Origin: Burkholderia contaminans
GTDB lineage: Bacteria > Pseudomonadota > Gammaproteobacteria > Burkholderiales > Burkholderiaceae
Direction: 5' to 3'
DNA length: 64,000 nt
Assembly: GCF_029633825.1 (NCBI RefSeq)
Contig: NZ_CP090642.1
Coordinates: 558,001 to 622,000 of the forward strand
The notes under the pieces were generated by a model. The model made no database searches, had not been told where the DNA came from, and worked only from the letters and a program-made list of their open reading frames with translations. Of the stretch, positions 1-9,027 are shown in pieces (the first letter of the stretch is position 1; the number at the start of each line of letters is the position of its first letter). The translations under genes were made by a program, and so were the position numbers.

Positions 1-414
1 GTGCTGGTGCCCGTCTGCAGTCCGGCGCTGCTCGCCGGCGCCGGGAAGAACCCGTCGCTGGATGCATTGCCGCGTCTTCACCGGCGACAGAACCCGGACG
101 CATGGCAGGCTTATGCGCAGGCGTGCGGCATCGTGCTGACCAACTCGGCGGTGGGCGCGCGCTACGACCTTCATTCGATGCTGATCGAAGCGGCGCTGGC
201 CGGCCTCGGTGTCGCGCTGGTGCCGCGCCTGTACATCGATGCGGAGCTCGAGCAGGGCCGGCTGGTCGCACCGTGGCCGGCGGGAAAGACGGTGACGAAA
301 AACTTCTGCCTCGTGCTGCCCGAACCGATCGAGTTGGCCAACGGGCCGTTGCAGGCCTTCGCGACATGGATGCTGGATGAAGCACGGGGATTGGCGCCGC
401 ACGGTAGCGCCTGA
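1..414 (+). CDS. LysR-type regulator, C-terminal part only (cut by left edge)
   Basis: The 137 residues match the end of the LysR substrate-binding domain. The stretch LIEAALAGLGVALVPRLYI and the following acidic, Pro-Trp-containing strand are typical of the GcvA-like branch, where this region forms the last lobe of the effector domain. The helix-turn-helix part lies outside the window, so the first codon here (gtg) is almost certainly internal rather than a start. The stop is at 412-414. The target cannot be named: the next gene runs the same way after about 100 bases, and whatever the regulator diverges from is off the left edge. Confidence 0.8.
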   Translation: MLVPVCSPALLAGAGKNPSLDALPRLHRRQNPDAWQAYAQACGIVLTNSAVGARYDLHSMLIEAALAGLGVALVPRLYIDAELEQGRLVAPWPAGKTVTKNFCLVLPEPIELANGPLQAFATWMLDEARGLAPHGSA

Positions 415-518
415 CGCTCGTCGCCCAACCGTGACGCTTGCGAAGGCAGCTTCGCCAGGCCGATGCGCCGCGCCGCGCTCGGGTACACTCGTGATCCCGT
501 CACGCACGCGGCACCAGC

Positions 519-1322
519 ATGGACAGTCAGCTTTGGATCATCTGCGGGCTTACCTTCGTCATCCATATGATCGCGACACTGGCGTATGCCGTGCGGATCG
601 CCGGCGTGCGCACGCGTCGCATCGCGTTGTCGTTTTCATTGTTCGGGATCATCGCGCTGGTGTCCCGAACGGCCAATTCCTTTCAGGGGCCGTTCATCGC
701 GAAACGCGTTGAAATGGACATCGCGCACCGGATGGGGAGCGGGTTGCTGGCCGACTTCCGGTGGTTCCTGCTGTCCGCCACCGTGGCGACCATCGTCGGG
801 TCGTTCCTGATCCCGACATTTCAGCGCTATTTCAGTCGCGCCGTCGAACACTTCCAGGTGAACCGCTCGATTCCCCGCCTGCTGCTGCATGCGTGCAGTC
901 GCGCCGGGATCAACTATCTGCGCGTCGGCGCGCGACTGCCTTCGAGCCAGAACGTCACGCAACTGACCGCGAACACCGGCGTGTCGTGGCGCGTCATTGC
1001 GTTGAACGTCGCCGCGATGGCGATCTGGACGGTCGGCGTATTCGCGTCGCTGTACGCGGGCTACCTGAAGCCCGAGCTGAGAGTGACATGCGCGAACCTG
1101 TCGTCCGTCATCAACGGTTTCGCGACCGTCGTGCTGGCGGTCGTCATCGACCCGCAGGTTTCCGTCATGACCGACGACGTCATCGAAGGGCGGATCTCGG
1201 AGAACAGCTTTCGGCGGGCCATCACGACACTCGCCGGCGCACGCGTGCTCGGCACGGTGTGTGCGCAGGCGGTGCTCGTTCCGGCCGCGCTCGTCATCGT
1301 GCGCGTCGCCGAGCTGATCTAG
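519..1322 (+). CDS. Amj/YdaH-family membrane protein (putative lipid II flippase)
   Basis: A 267-residue polytopic membrane protein. It opens with a hydrophobic helix (residues 4-25), followed by the conserved RIAGVRTRRIALSFSLF and SRTANSFQGP stretches that I associate with the DUF2837/Amj family. Known of the family: Bacillus subtilis Amj (YdaH) can replace MurJ in flipping the peptidoglycan precursor lipid II across the inner membrane. About six membrane segments are visible, with a soluble loop near residues 100-140. The ATG at 519 is used; no strong Shine-Dalgarno precedes it. It stands alone, 44 bases before the next start. Flippase function in this host is inferred from family only. Confidence 0.75.
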   Translation: MDSQLWIICGLTFVIHMIATLAYAVRIAGVRTRRIALSFSLFGIIALVSRTANSFQGPFIAKRVEMDIAHRMGSGLLADFRWFLLSATVATIVGSFLIPTFQRYFSRAVEHFQVNRSIPRLLLHACSRAGINYLRVGARLPSSQNVTQLTANTGVSWRVIALNVAAMAIWTVGVFASLYAGYLKPELRVTCANLSSVINGFATVVLAVVIDPQVSVMTDDVIEGRISENSFRRAITTLAGARVLGTVCAQAVLVPAALVIVRVAELI

Positions 1323-1366
1323 CGCTGCACCCGGACAACCGGCAATCTCTCCCGCGGACCATCGCC

Positions 1367-1879
1367 ATGAAACCCGTTGCTGTCGTATTGCACGGCCCGA
1401 CCAGTGCAGGGAAGAGCAGCCTGGCGAGGGCGCTCCAGCAGCGCTCGGACGTGCCCATGTTTCACGTGTCGCTCGACGCGTTCGTCGAAATGTCGCGCCG
1501 GCGTGACATGCGATCGGAAGAAGAACTGAATCAGGCGCTGAGACTTCACCAACTCAACCTGCAGTCGACGCTCGCGCGGATTGCGGCCAGCCATTTCGAG
1601 ATCGTGCTGGACCTCGTGCTTCGGGATCTCTGCGCGCTCGACGCATGCATTGCTGCGCTGTCGCCCCGTCAGACCTTTGTCATCGGCGTTACGTGTCCGC
1701 TGGATATCCTCGAACAGCGCGAACGCGCGAGAGTGGATCGAGGCGAAGGCATGGCGCGATCGCAGTTCGGGCATCCCGCTTACTCGCGGCCGTATGCGCT
1801 GCGCATCGATACCTCGACCTGCACGCCGGAGGAAGGCGCGCGCCGCATTCGTGCCCACGTCGACGCGCAGCGTGAATGA
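1367..1879 (+). CDS. Chloramphenicol-phosphotransferase-like P-loop kinase
   Basis: A 170-residue protein starting MKPVAVVLHGPTSAGKSSLA, which contains a Walker A loop (GPTSAGKSS, residues 10-18). The acidic HVSLDAFVEM strand follows, then the cysteine-containing VIGVTCPLDILEQRERAR segment. This is the layout of the CPT family (chloramphenicol 3-O-phosphotransferase and related small-molecule kinases), and its length is normal for the family. The ATG at 1367 was chosen over the longer open frame upstream because the P-loop must lie near the N-terminus. Substrate is unknown: most chromosomal homologues are not proven resistance genes. It follows the Amj-like gene by 44 bases and could share its transcript. 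Confidence 0.7.
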   Translation: MKPVAVVLHGPTSAGKSSLARALQQRSDVPMFHVSLDAFVEMSRRRDMRSEEELNQALRLHQLNLQSTLARIAASHFEIVLDLVLRDLCALDACIAALSPRQTFVIGVTCPLDILEQRERARVDRGEGMARSQFGHPAYSRPYALRIDTSTCTPEEGARRIRAHVDAQRE

Positions 1880-2443
1880 TCGTCGCCGGATTTTGGATCC
1901 GGACCGGCTGCGTTCTCCCTTAAACTCGCCTGCACCGCAGATCGTCGGCCAAATGGACTATGTCGTTTGTGCGCGACAGATCGTATTCTGCCGACGAGCG
2001 GTGGGATTCTCGATGAAACCGATTCCCATGCTTTTGTGCGAATCGCCATTCAGTCAGGTTTCAAACGGATTCACGTGCTGCCGAGCCCAGCGGCGCGGTG
2101 CGGGCCGGGAGCGGGTGGGTGCCGGCCCCATTGTGTCCAGACAGGGGATTCATGGATTGAATGCGCGCCGATTCAAAATATAAATTTTGGAAAGACTCTG
2201 GCACGGGATATGCTTGACGGGTTTTATCCGATCGGAACATACGCCGGATATTCGTCAGCATAATCAGGCAAGAGCATGAACGGGTTTGCTCTGACAAGAC
2301 AACCGATTAGAGGACCGATCGTTTGTGAAATCCGCGCGGGAGTGCCAAGCTGCGCGCGGAGCAAAGTCGGACACGGATTGAGTTGGGTGACTTGAAACGC
2401 AGGCCGTAATTCCTCGCGACGGCCACTACTGACAATTCAGGAT
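1880..2443. other. Leader region upstream of pntA, no convincing gene
   Basis: 564 bases without a believable protein gene. An AT-rich block (2171-2190) precedes a sigma-54-type promoter at 2199-2214, leaving an untranslated leader of about 220 bases before pntA. Within the leader, 2331-2338 and 2353-2360 form a perfect 8-base inverted repeat (TCCGCGCG/CGCGCGGA, 14-base loop) with no T-run after it. It could be a leader structure rather than a terminator. The short open frames here lack ribosome-binding sites and family resemblance. Confidence 0.6.
2199..2214 (+). promoter_or_regulatory. Sigma-54 (-24/-12) promoter for pntAB
   Basis: The sequence TGGCACGGGATATGCT agrees with the RpoN consensus TGGCACG-R-NNN-TTGCW at all but one defined position (ATGC for TTGC). 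The invariant GG (2200-2201) and GC (2212-2213) are exactly 10 bases apart, as the factor requires. Transcription would start near 2225. The AT-rich block just upstream could hold an IHF site. I did not identify an activator-binding dyad. Nitrogen-type control of pntAB is an inference from this site. Confidence 0.7.
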
Positions 2444-4036
2444 ATGACATTACTGATTGGGGTCCCTCTGGAGACGGCCCACGAGGAGCGGCGCGTAGCG
2501 ACCGTTCCCGACGTGGTCGAAAAGCTGATCAAGCTCGGATTCTCGGTGGCCGTGCAAAGCGGTGCCGGCACCGGCGCGAACTTCAGCGATGACGACTACC
2601 GCACGGCCGGCGCCGAAGTCGTGCCGACGGCCGCCGATCTATGGGGCCGCAGCGATATCGTCCTCAAGGTGCGCCCGCCGAGCAGCGAGGAAGTCGCGCT
2701 GATGCGCGAAGGCGGCATGCTGATCGGCTTCGTCTGGCCGGCCCAGAACCCTGAACTGATGCAGCAGCTGGCCGCGAAGCGGGCCACGGTGCTGGCGATC
2801 GATTCGCTGCCGCGCACGCTGTCGCGCGCGCAGAAGATGGATGCCCTCACGTCGATGGCCGGCGTGAGCGGCTACCGCGCCGTCATCGAGGCGGCCCATG
2901 CGTTCGGCCGTTACTTCAACGGGCAGATCACGGCCGCGGGCAAGGTGCCGCCGGCCAAGGTGTTCATCGCGGGCGCAGGCGTGGCCGGCCTCGCGGCGAT
3001 CGGCACGGCCGCGGGCCTCGGCGCGATCGTGCGCGCCAACGACACGCGCGCGGAAGTGGCCGACCAGGTCAAGTCGCTGGGCGGCGAGTTCGTCAAGGTC
3101 GACTACGAGGAAGAAGGCTCGGGCGGCGGCGGCTACGCGAAGGTGATGAGCGAAGGCTTCCAGCAGGCGCAGCGCGCGATGTACGCGCAGCAGGCCAAGG
3201 AGGCGGACATCATCATCACCACCGCGCTGATTCCCGGCAAGCCGGCGCCGAAGCTGATCACGGCCGAGATGGTGCAGTCGATGAAGCCGGGCAGCGTGAT
3301 CGTCGACATGGCCGGCGAGCAGGGCGGCAACTGCGAGCTGACGGTGCCGGGCGAAGCGGTGGTGCGTCATGGCGTGACCATCGTCGGCTACACGGATCTC
3401 GCGTCGCGCCTGGCGCGCCAGTCGTCGACGCTGTATGCGACCAACCTGCTGCGCGTGGTCGAGGAGCTGTGCAAGGGCAAGGACGGCACGATCAACGTCG
3501 ACTTCAACGACGACGCGATCCGTGGCCTCACGGTCATCAAGGAAGGCAACGTCACGTGGCCGCCGCCGCCGATCCAGCAGCCGGCCGCCGCACCGAAGCC
3601 CGCAACACCGCCGGTCGCGGCCGCCGCGTCCAAGGGCCACGGCCACGGCAGCGGCGCGCCGATGTCGGCGAAGTCGCTCACCATCACGTTCGCCGTGGGC
3701 GCACTGGCGTTCCTGCTGGTCGGCCAGTTCGCGCCGGCCACGTTCCTGGCGCACTTCACGGTGTTCGTGCTGGCCTGCTTCGTCGGCTACATGGTGATCT
3801 GGAACGTCACGCCGTCGCTGCATACGCCGCTGATGAGCGTCACTAACGCGATCTCGTCGATCATCGCGATCGGCGCGCTCGTGCAGGTCGCGCCGCCGTT
3901 GGGCGACGCGGCGGCGGAGGGCCGTCCGTCAGGGCTGATCCTGGGCCTGGCGGTGGGCGCGCTGACGCTCACGGCCGTCAACATGTTCGGCGGCTTCGCG
4001 GTGACGCGTCGCATGCTGGCAATGTTCCGCAAGTAA
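2444..4036 (+). CDS. pntA: NAD(P) transhydrogenase subunit alpha
   Basis: 530 residues, matching the fused E. coli-type alpha subunit. Residues 1-380 form the soluble NAD(H)-binding domain I, with the nucleotide-binding GAGVAGL loop at 177-183 and the mobile-loop YTDLASR region near 310. A Pro/Ala-rich linker with a short KGHGHGSG stretch near 400 leads into about four membrane helices (410-528). With PntB it couples inward proton flow to hydride transfer from NADH to NADP+, supplying NADPH. The start at 2444 has AGG only two bases upstream, unusually close, so initiation may be weak. pntB follows after 13 bases. A sigma-54 promoter lies 230 bases upstream. Confidence 0.97.
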   Translation: MTLLIGVPLETAHEERRVATVPDVVEKLIKLGFSVAVQSGAGTGANFSDDDYRTAGAEVVPTAADLWGRSDIVLKVRPPSSEEVALMREGGMLIGFVWPAQNPELMQQLAAKRATVLAIDSLPRTLSRAQKMDALTSMAGVSGYRAVIEAAHAFGRYFNGQITAAGKVPPAKVFIAGAGVAGLAAIGTAAGLGAIVRANDTRAEVADQVKSLGGEFVKVDYEEEGSGGGGYAKVMSEGFQQAQRAMYAQQAKEADIIITTALIPGKPAPKLITAEMVQSMKPGSVIVDMAGEQGGNCELTVPGEAVVRHGVTIVGYTDLASRLARQSSTLYATNLLRVVEELCKGKDGTINVDFNDDAIRGLTVIKEGNVTWPPPPIQQPAAAPKPATPPVAAAASKGHGHGSGAPMSAKSLTITFAVGALAFLLVGQFAPATFLAHFTVFVLACFVGYMVIWNVTPSLHTPLMSVTNAISSIIAIGALVQVAPPLGDAAAEGRPSGLILGLAVGALTLTAVNMFGGFAVTRRMLAMFRK

Positions 4037-4049
4037 GGAGACGACAACA

Positions 4050-5462
4050 ATGACTTCCAATCTGACTACCGTCTCCTATATCGGCGCGGCCATTCTGTTC
4101 ATCCTCAGCCTCGGCGGGCTGGCCAATCCCGAGACCGCACGGCGCGGCAACCTGCTCGGCATGATCGGCATGCTGATCGCCGTGCTCGCCACGGTACTCG
4201 GCCCGCGCGTGTCGGCCGAGGGCATTCCGTACATCGTGGCTGCGCTGGTCGTCGGGGGCGCGGTGGGCCTCTACGCTGCGAAGAAGGTGCAGATGACGCA
4301 GATGCCCGAGCTGGTTGCGCTGATGCACAGCCTGGTCGGCCTGGCGGCGTGCCTGGTGGGCTTCGCGAGCTATATCGATACGTCGGTGCAGTTCACGGGT
4401 GCCGAGCACGCCATCCACGAAGTGGAAATTTATGTCGGCATCCTGATCGGTGCGGTGACCTTCGCGGGCTCGGTGATCGCATTCGGCAAGCTCTCCGGCA
4501 AGATCGGCGGCAAGCCGCTGCTGCTGCCGGCCCGGCACTGGCTCAACCTGGCCGCGCTGGTGGTGGTGATCGTGTTCGGCCGCGCGTTCCTGCATGCGGA
4601 GACGGTCCAGGACGGCCTGACGCCGCTCATCGTGATGACGGTGGTGTCGCTGCTGTTCGGCGTGCACATGGTGATGGCGATCGGCGGCGCGGACATGCCC
4701 GTCGTGGTGTCGATGCTCAACAGCTACTCGGGCTGGGCGGCGGCGGCCACCGGCTTCATGCTCGGCAACGACCTGCTGATCGTGATCGGCGCGCTGGTGG
4801 GTTCGTCCGGTGCGATCCTGTCGTACATCATGTGCCGCGCGATGAACCGCAACTTCATCAGCGTGATTGCCGGCGGCTTCGGCACCGGCAGCGGTGCGCC
4901 CGCGGCGGCGGGCGGCAGTGCACAGCCGGCCGGCGAAGTGGTGGCGGTGAGCGCGCTGGAGACGGCCGAGCTGCTGCGCGATGCGAAGAGCGTGATCATC
5001 GTGCCGGGGTACGGGATGGCCGTGGCGCAAGCCCAGCACACCGTGCGCGAACTCACGAAGGTGCTGCGCGAGAAGGGCGTCGACGTGCGTTTCGCGATCC
5101 ATCCGGTAGCAGGCCGCATGCCGGGGCACATGAACGTGCTGCTCGCCGAGGCGAAGGTGCCTTACGACATCGTGATGGAGATGGACGAGATCAACGGCGA
5201 CTTCCCCGAAGCCGACGTGTCGATGGTGATCGGCGCGAACGACATCGTGAACCCGGCGGCGCAGGAAGATCCGGCGAGCCCGATCGCCGGCATGCCGGTG
5301 CTCGAGGTGTGGAAGGCGAAGACCTCGATCGTGATGAAGCGCAGCATGGCGTCCGGCTATGCGGGGGTCGACAACCCGCTGTTCTACAAGGACAACAACC
5401 GGATGCTGTTCGGCGACGCGAAGAAGATGCTGGACGAGGTCTTCGGGGCGTTGAAGGCCTGA
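4050..5462 (+). CDS. pntB: NAD(P) transhydrogenase subunit beta
   Basis: 470 residues, full length. The N-terminal 260 or so residues form the membrane domain (many hydrophobic helices; [20 protein letters not shown] is the typical proton-channel helix). The C-terminal domain III binds NADP(H) and carries [12 protein letters not shown] near residues 315-326, then [13 protein letters not shown] and [10 protein letters not shown], all hallmarks of PntB. A clear ribosome-binding site (TAAGGAG) precedes the ATG, and the gene is 13 bases behind pntA in the same operon. The complex sits in the inner membrane. Nothing is missing or disturbed. Confidence 0.97.
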   Translation: MTSNLTTVSYIGAAILFILSLGGLANPETARRGNLLGMIGMLIAVLATVLGPRVSAEGIPYIVAALVVGGAVGLYAAKKVQMTQMPELVALMHSLVGLAACLVGFASYIDTSVQFTGAEHAIHEVEIYVGILIGAVTFAGSVIAFGKLSGKIGGKPLLLPARHWLNLAALVVVIVFGRAFLHAETVQDGLTPLIVMTVVSLLFGVHMVMAIGGADMPVVVSMLNSYSGWAAAATGFMLGNDLLIVIGALVGSSGAILSYIMCRAMNRNFISVIAGGFGTGSGAPAAAGGSAQPAGEVVAVSALETAELLRDAKSVIIVPGYGMAVAQAQHTVRELTKVLREKGVDVRFAIHPVAGRMPGHMNVLLAEAKVPYDIVMEMDEINGDFPEADVSMVIGANDIVNPAAQEDPASPIAGMPVLEVWKAKTSIVMKRSMASGYAGVDNPLFYKDNNRMLFGDAKKMLDEVFGALKA

Positions 5463-5708
5463 CGGGGCGCATGGCCGGGCGCGTGCGCGGGGCGAACGAT
5501 GGATCGGCTGGGGTGTCGGACAGTCGGTTGATCGGGGCCCGGCGCGCCGGCCGTGCGTATCGTGAAGGTCACGGAAGTGCGGGGCGGGAGGGGCCGCTTC
5601 GCACGTTCTTCCGGCAAAAGACAGCGATCGATTGCCGGTGCGTAGTTCCCCCTCCGGCCAGCCGCCACACCCGATCCTTCCCCGGCACTGCGCCGGCGAC
5701 GCTACCGT

Positions 5709-6332
5709 CTATCCAGCGAATCCAAGCTCCGCAAACGTGGTGACCCTTGCGTCGCATGCGCGCGCCAGCGCCGGATCGTGACTCGAGAAAAAGACGGCAC
5801 GGTCTTTGGCCAACGTCTTGAACAGATCGATCAGCACTGCACGCGACGCAGCATCGAGCCCGTTGCCCGGTTCGTCGGCGATCACGACGGTGGGCGCGCC
5901 GAGCATCGTCGCCGTCAGGAACAGTTTCTTGCGCGTGCCGAGCGACATCTGCTCGAAGCGCTTCTCCATGTGGGGCGCAAGCCCGAACCGATCCGCCAGC
6001 TCGAGCGTGCGGGTATCGACGACGGTCTTCTTGGCGGCCGCCACGAGATCGAGAAACTCGCGCCCGGTCTGAAACGGATAGGCCAGGCAATCGTCGGGCA
6101 CGTATGCCAGCGCGGATTTCGCGTCGAGCGGCGCGGTGCGCAGCGAATGGCCGCCGAGCCATACTTCACCTTCGTCCGCGTCGATCGTGCCGGCGAGAAT
6201 GGCGAGCAACGTCGATTTGCCACTGCCGTTTTCGTCGCACAGCGCAACGCATCCGGCGCCGGATGCATGATTGAGCCCTTGAAAGATGACGCGCTTGTCG
6301 TAGCGCTTGCCGAGATTGTCGAAGCGGAGCAT
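5709..6332 (-). CDS. ABC transporter ATP-binding protein
   Basis: 207 residues: a minimal ABC nucleotide-binding domain. The Walker A loop DENGSGKST lies at 33-41 (the usual first Gly is Glu), the signature reads QMSLGTRKK rather than LSGGQ, and Walker B is VVIADEPGNGLD, followed by the H-loop in FFSSHDP. This pattern fits the short CcmA/Nod-type and bacitracin-exporter-type domains. ATG at 6332 is chosen because the protein then starts MLRFDNLGKRYD, directly at the fold. The permease gene ends 11 bases upstream on the same strand, so the two form an exporter operon. Substrate unknown. Confidence 0.88.
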   Translation of the reverse strand: MLRFDNLGKRYDKRVIFQGLNHASGAGCVALCDENGSGKSTLLAILAGTIDADEGEVWLGGHSLRTAPLDAKSALAYVPDDCLAYPFQTGREFLDLVAAAKKTVVDTRTLELADRFGLAPHMEKRFEQMSLGTRKKLFLTATMLGAPTVVIADEPGNGLDAASRAVLIDLFKTLAKDRAVFFSSHDPALARACDARVTTFAELGFAG

Positions 6333-6343
6333 GGATCGGGTGA

Positions 6344-7543
6344 TCAAACGAAGATTGGCCAGGTGAGCATGACCCAGACGACGGTCAGCAGCAGGCCCAG
6401 CAACACGGATTGTCGGGACGCAAAGCGTTGAGGCAGATAGTGTAATGCGAGGAGCGGTGCGCCCGAGCACACGAGCGCCATCGCCATCTGCGATGACAGC
6501 ACGCCATGCATCGCCAGCAACAGCGGAGCGACGGCGGCGAACGGCAGCGCCAGTGCGGCAACGGTTAGCCAGTCGGCACGGCGCTTCGCAAAAGCAGACA
6601 TCGGCAACGATCGCATGAAGTGAGCCGCATGCAGGTGAGCTGCCCGCAGATCGCGATAGGTCGCCGCCGCGATCAGTGAAATGGCGGCCTGCGCCATCAG
6701 CGTCAGCGGAACGGCGCGCTTGTCGAAACCCCAGAGTGCGAGCAGGAAGCATGTCGAAGCGACGACCGAACCCATCATCAGGCAATGTCCGACGGTGCTT
6801 GCGGCTCGGTCCTGCAGGATGCCGATTTGCAGCCTGGCCACCGGAGAAAGTCCGTTCCTCACACGGGTCCGGATGGAATCCGCGACGCGTCGCGAAAACG
6901 CCCCCGCTACTCGCGAGCGAGCGGCCGACGCAGGGGCGATATGCGCAATCGTGAATGCCGCGAGCAACAACGGCACGGTCAGCAACACGGGACGTAACGC
7001 GCCGTCTGCATGAAAGCCGCCGACGAGGAAGACGTTGGCAACCGTCAACGCGATTGCGTTGCGTGTATTACGCGACAGCGCGGTCATTTGCCAGCCGAGC
7101 GTAATCAGGAACAGGTCGAGAACGAACAGGTAGTTGATCGCCTTCTGCGGCAGAAAGGCGAGTGCGACTGCTGAAGCCAGTACGGGCAGCAGCAGCGGTG
7201 TGCTCGCGATGATCACGACGATCGCGTCAACGAGACGGCGGCGGCCATCAGGGATGGGCAACGACGCAAGGAAGGCGCCGAACGGCCCCCCGGTGATGGC
7301 GGTACGCTGCGCCAGTACCCACAGGATGCCCACGGCTTCGAGCAGGTGCACCCACGCGAACCGCCATTCGATGCCGTGCGACGGCGCCAGCGCGGCGAGT
7401 ACCGGGGCGCCGAGGATGCGCGTTTGCGAAAACACCGGCATCGCCGGCAGCAACAGCATGGCCAGCAGGAGCAGTGCCTGCCAATGCCTGCGCAGCAGGC
7501 TGGACGTCGCGTGCGCGTACCACCTCAATCGGCAAGACAACAT
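6344..7543 (-). CDS. ABC transporter permease-like membrane protein
   Basis: 399 residues with about ten to twelve hydrophobic helices and short loops, and no recognisable enzymatic motif. The pairing with the ATPase gene immediately downstream (11-base gap, same strand) identifies it as the membrane part of an ABC exporter. The start at 7543 was preferred to the longer frame because GGAAG precedes it and the extra 34 residues are Arg/Cys-rich and unlike a leader. I cannot assign a family with confidence; it resembles ABC-2-type permeases only in general layout. Confidence 0.7.
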   Translation of the reverse strand: MLSCRLRWYAHATSSLLRRHWQALLLLAMLLLPAMPVFSQTRILGAPVLAALAPSHGIEWRFAWVHLLEAVGILWVLAQRTAITGGPFGAFLASLPIPDGRRRLVDAIVVIIASTPLLLPVLASAVALAFLPQKAINYLFVLDLFLITLGWQMTALSRNTRNAIALTVANVFLVGGFHADGALRPVLLTVPLLLAAFTIAHIAPASAARSRVAGAFSRRVADSIRTRVRNGLSPVARLQIGILQDRAASTVGHCLMMGSVVASTCFLLALWGFDKRAVPLTLMAQAAISLIAAATYRDLRAAHLHAAHFMRSLPMSAFAKRRADWLTVAALALPFAAVAPLLLAMHGVLSSQMAMALVCSGAPLLALHYLPQRFASRQSVLLGLLLTVVWVMLTWPIFV

Positions 7544-7930
7544 CGCTTCCGGCTCCCATTCACTGTGCAAACGAACCCGGCATCGTGCCACGGCGGCCGG
7601 CGCGTCACAACCACATCCGTATTCGGTGGCCGTGGCGACGCGCATGAGATCGCCGTGTCGTATGAGGAACCATCAACGCGAAGCGTCACGTCGGACGCGA
7701 AAGCGGGCTCAGGTATCTGCCGGCGCAGCATCCGGATTACCGCCTCGTCGGACTCGCGGGCAATGCGCCGTCGCTGAAAGTCGAGACGCGCGCGTCATAC
7801 AGGTCGAGTATGCTGGACGAACGCCGGCCGGACGAGCGATCAGGACGGCAAAACCGCACACAATCACCGCGATTGCTTCGCAATCACCGGCCGCACCGGG
7901 CCGACTTCAACTCCGGAACAGGGACTCGAC
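7544..7930. other. Divergent intergenic region, no gene seen
   Basis: 387 bases between the ABC exporter operon (leftward) and the TPR gene (rightward). It must hold both promoters, but I see no clear -35/-10 pair, dyad or small gene. The open frames crossing it have Arg-rich, low-complexity products. Confidence 0.5.
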
Positions 7931-8368
7931 ATGGCAGAACTGGACAACGCGCTGTACGAACGGATCGGCGCGCTGAGCGACGCAGGCGATGCATTGATGG
8001 AAGACGGCGACTACGAAGGCGCGCTCGAGAAATTCTGGGCGGGATTCGACCTGCTTCCCGAACCCAAGACCAACTGGGAAGCCGGCACCTGGTTGATGGC
8101 CGCCATCGGCGACGCGAATTTCCATCAAGAGAACTACGCGGCCGGGCGCGATACGCTCGCCCAGTCGATGCATTTCCCCAACGCAATCGGCAACCCGTTC
8201 CTGCACCTGCGGCTCGGTCAGTGCCAGTTCGAACTCGGCAATCTCGACCGTGCGGCCGACGAGCTGATGCGCGCCTATGCGAGCGGCGGCCCGGAGCTGT
8301 TCGAGGACGAGGACGGCAAGTACCTGCGATTCCTGGCGACGCGGGCGGACGGCATCGAGACGCCCTGA
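7931..8368 (+). CDS. Tetratricopeptide-repeat protein of unknown role
   Basis: 145 residues, acidic, built of helix pairs in the TPR pattern. GDALMEDGDYEGALEKFWAG (residues 18-37) is a good TPR helix pair, and LRLGQCQFELGNLDRAADEL (about 98-117) is a second. Such small proteins usually act as scaffolds or are annotated as hypothetical. No signal peptide. It stands as a single gene between the exporter and a GNAT gene, so context does not reveal a partner. Confidence 0.75.
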   Translation: MAELDNALYERIGALSDAGDALMEDGDYEGALEKFWAGFDLLPEPKTNWEAGTWLMAAIGDANFHQENYAAGRDTLAQSMHFPNAIGNPFLHLRLGQCQFELGNLDRAADELMRAYASGGPELFEDEDGKYLRFLATRADGIETP

Positions 8369-8466
8369 CGCACGCGGTTCGCGCCGCCGGCCGGCGCGCG
8401 GCGCGAGAAAACTCCGACGCCGGCGCGTGATGCCCGCCGCCTTCTCCATACAAGCGCAACCTGCCC

Positions 8467-8916
8467 ATGAACCTGACCTTTCCCGTCGCCACCCGATCCG
8501 ACGCCGAGACGCTGGTCGCCATCCGCATCGCCGCGATGCGCGACAGCCTCGAGCGCATCGGGCGCTTCGATCCCCAGCGTGCGCGCGACCGGTTTCTCAC
8601 GTCGTTCGATCCTGCGCTGTGCCGCTTGATCGATGCCGACGGCGTGAACGCGGGCTTCTTCGTGGTCCGGCCGCAGGAAGATCACTGGTTGCTCGACCAT
8701 CTGTACATCGTGCCCGAGCATCAGGGAAAGGGGATCGGCGCGGCCGTGCTGCGCAGGATCCTTGCCGACGCCGACTCGCAGCGCGTGCCCGTTCGCGTCG
8801 GCGCGCTGCGCGGCAGCGATTCGAACCGCTTCTATGCCCGCCACGGCTTCGTGCAGGTAGACGAAGCGGAGTGGGACATCTACTACGTGCGCGCACCGGG
8901 TGCGACGACGGTGTAG
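8467..8916 (+). CDS. GNAT-family N-acetyltransferase
   Basis: 149 residues with the GNAT fold. LDHLYIVPEHQGKGIGAAVL holds the V-x-x-x-x-x-G-x-G acetyl-CoA loop (about 80-98), followed by GALRGSDSNRFYARHGF (motif B: N-x-x-A-x-x-F-Y-x-x-x-G-F type). Length and order are typical of small-molecule or aminoacyl acetyltransferases. No Shine-Dalgarno is obvious before ATG 8467. Substrate unknown; neighbours do not suggest one. Confidence 0.85.
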   Translation: MNLTFPVATRSDAETLVAIRIAAMRDSLERIGRFDPQRARDRFLTSFDPALCRLIDADGVNAGFFVVRPQEDHWLLDHLYIVPEHQGKGIGAAVLRRILADADSQRVPVRVGALRGSDSNRFYARHGFVQVDEAEWDIYYVRAPGATTV

Positions 8917-9027
8917 ATCGCATCCGCGGTGCGATCCGGGCGAACGCATCAGCGTTTTCCCGGATACGGAATGCGCGGCGCATGCCGATGATGCAGAGAG
9001 ACTATAAATACATGATCCGAGGCCATC

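Noticed and set aside
2639..3823. 394-codon open frame opposite pntA
   Set aside because: Product is Arg/His/Ala-rich low-complexity text with no family resemblance; pntA on the other strand is unmistakable. Long antisense frames are expected at this GC content.
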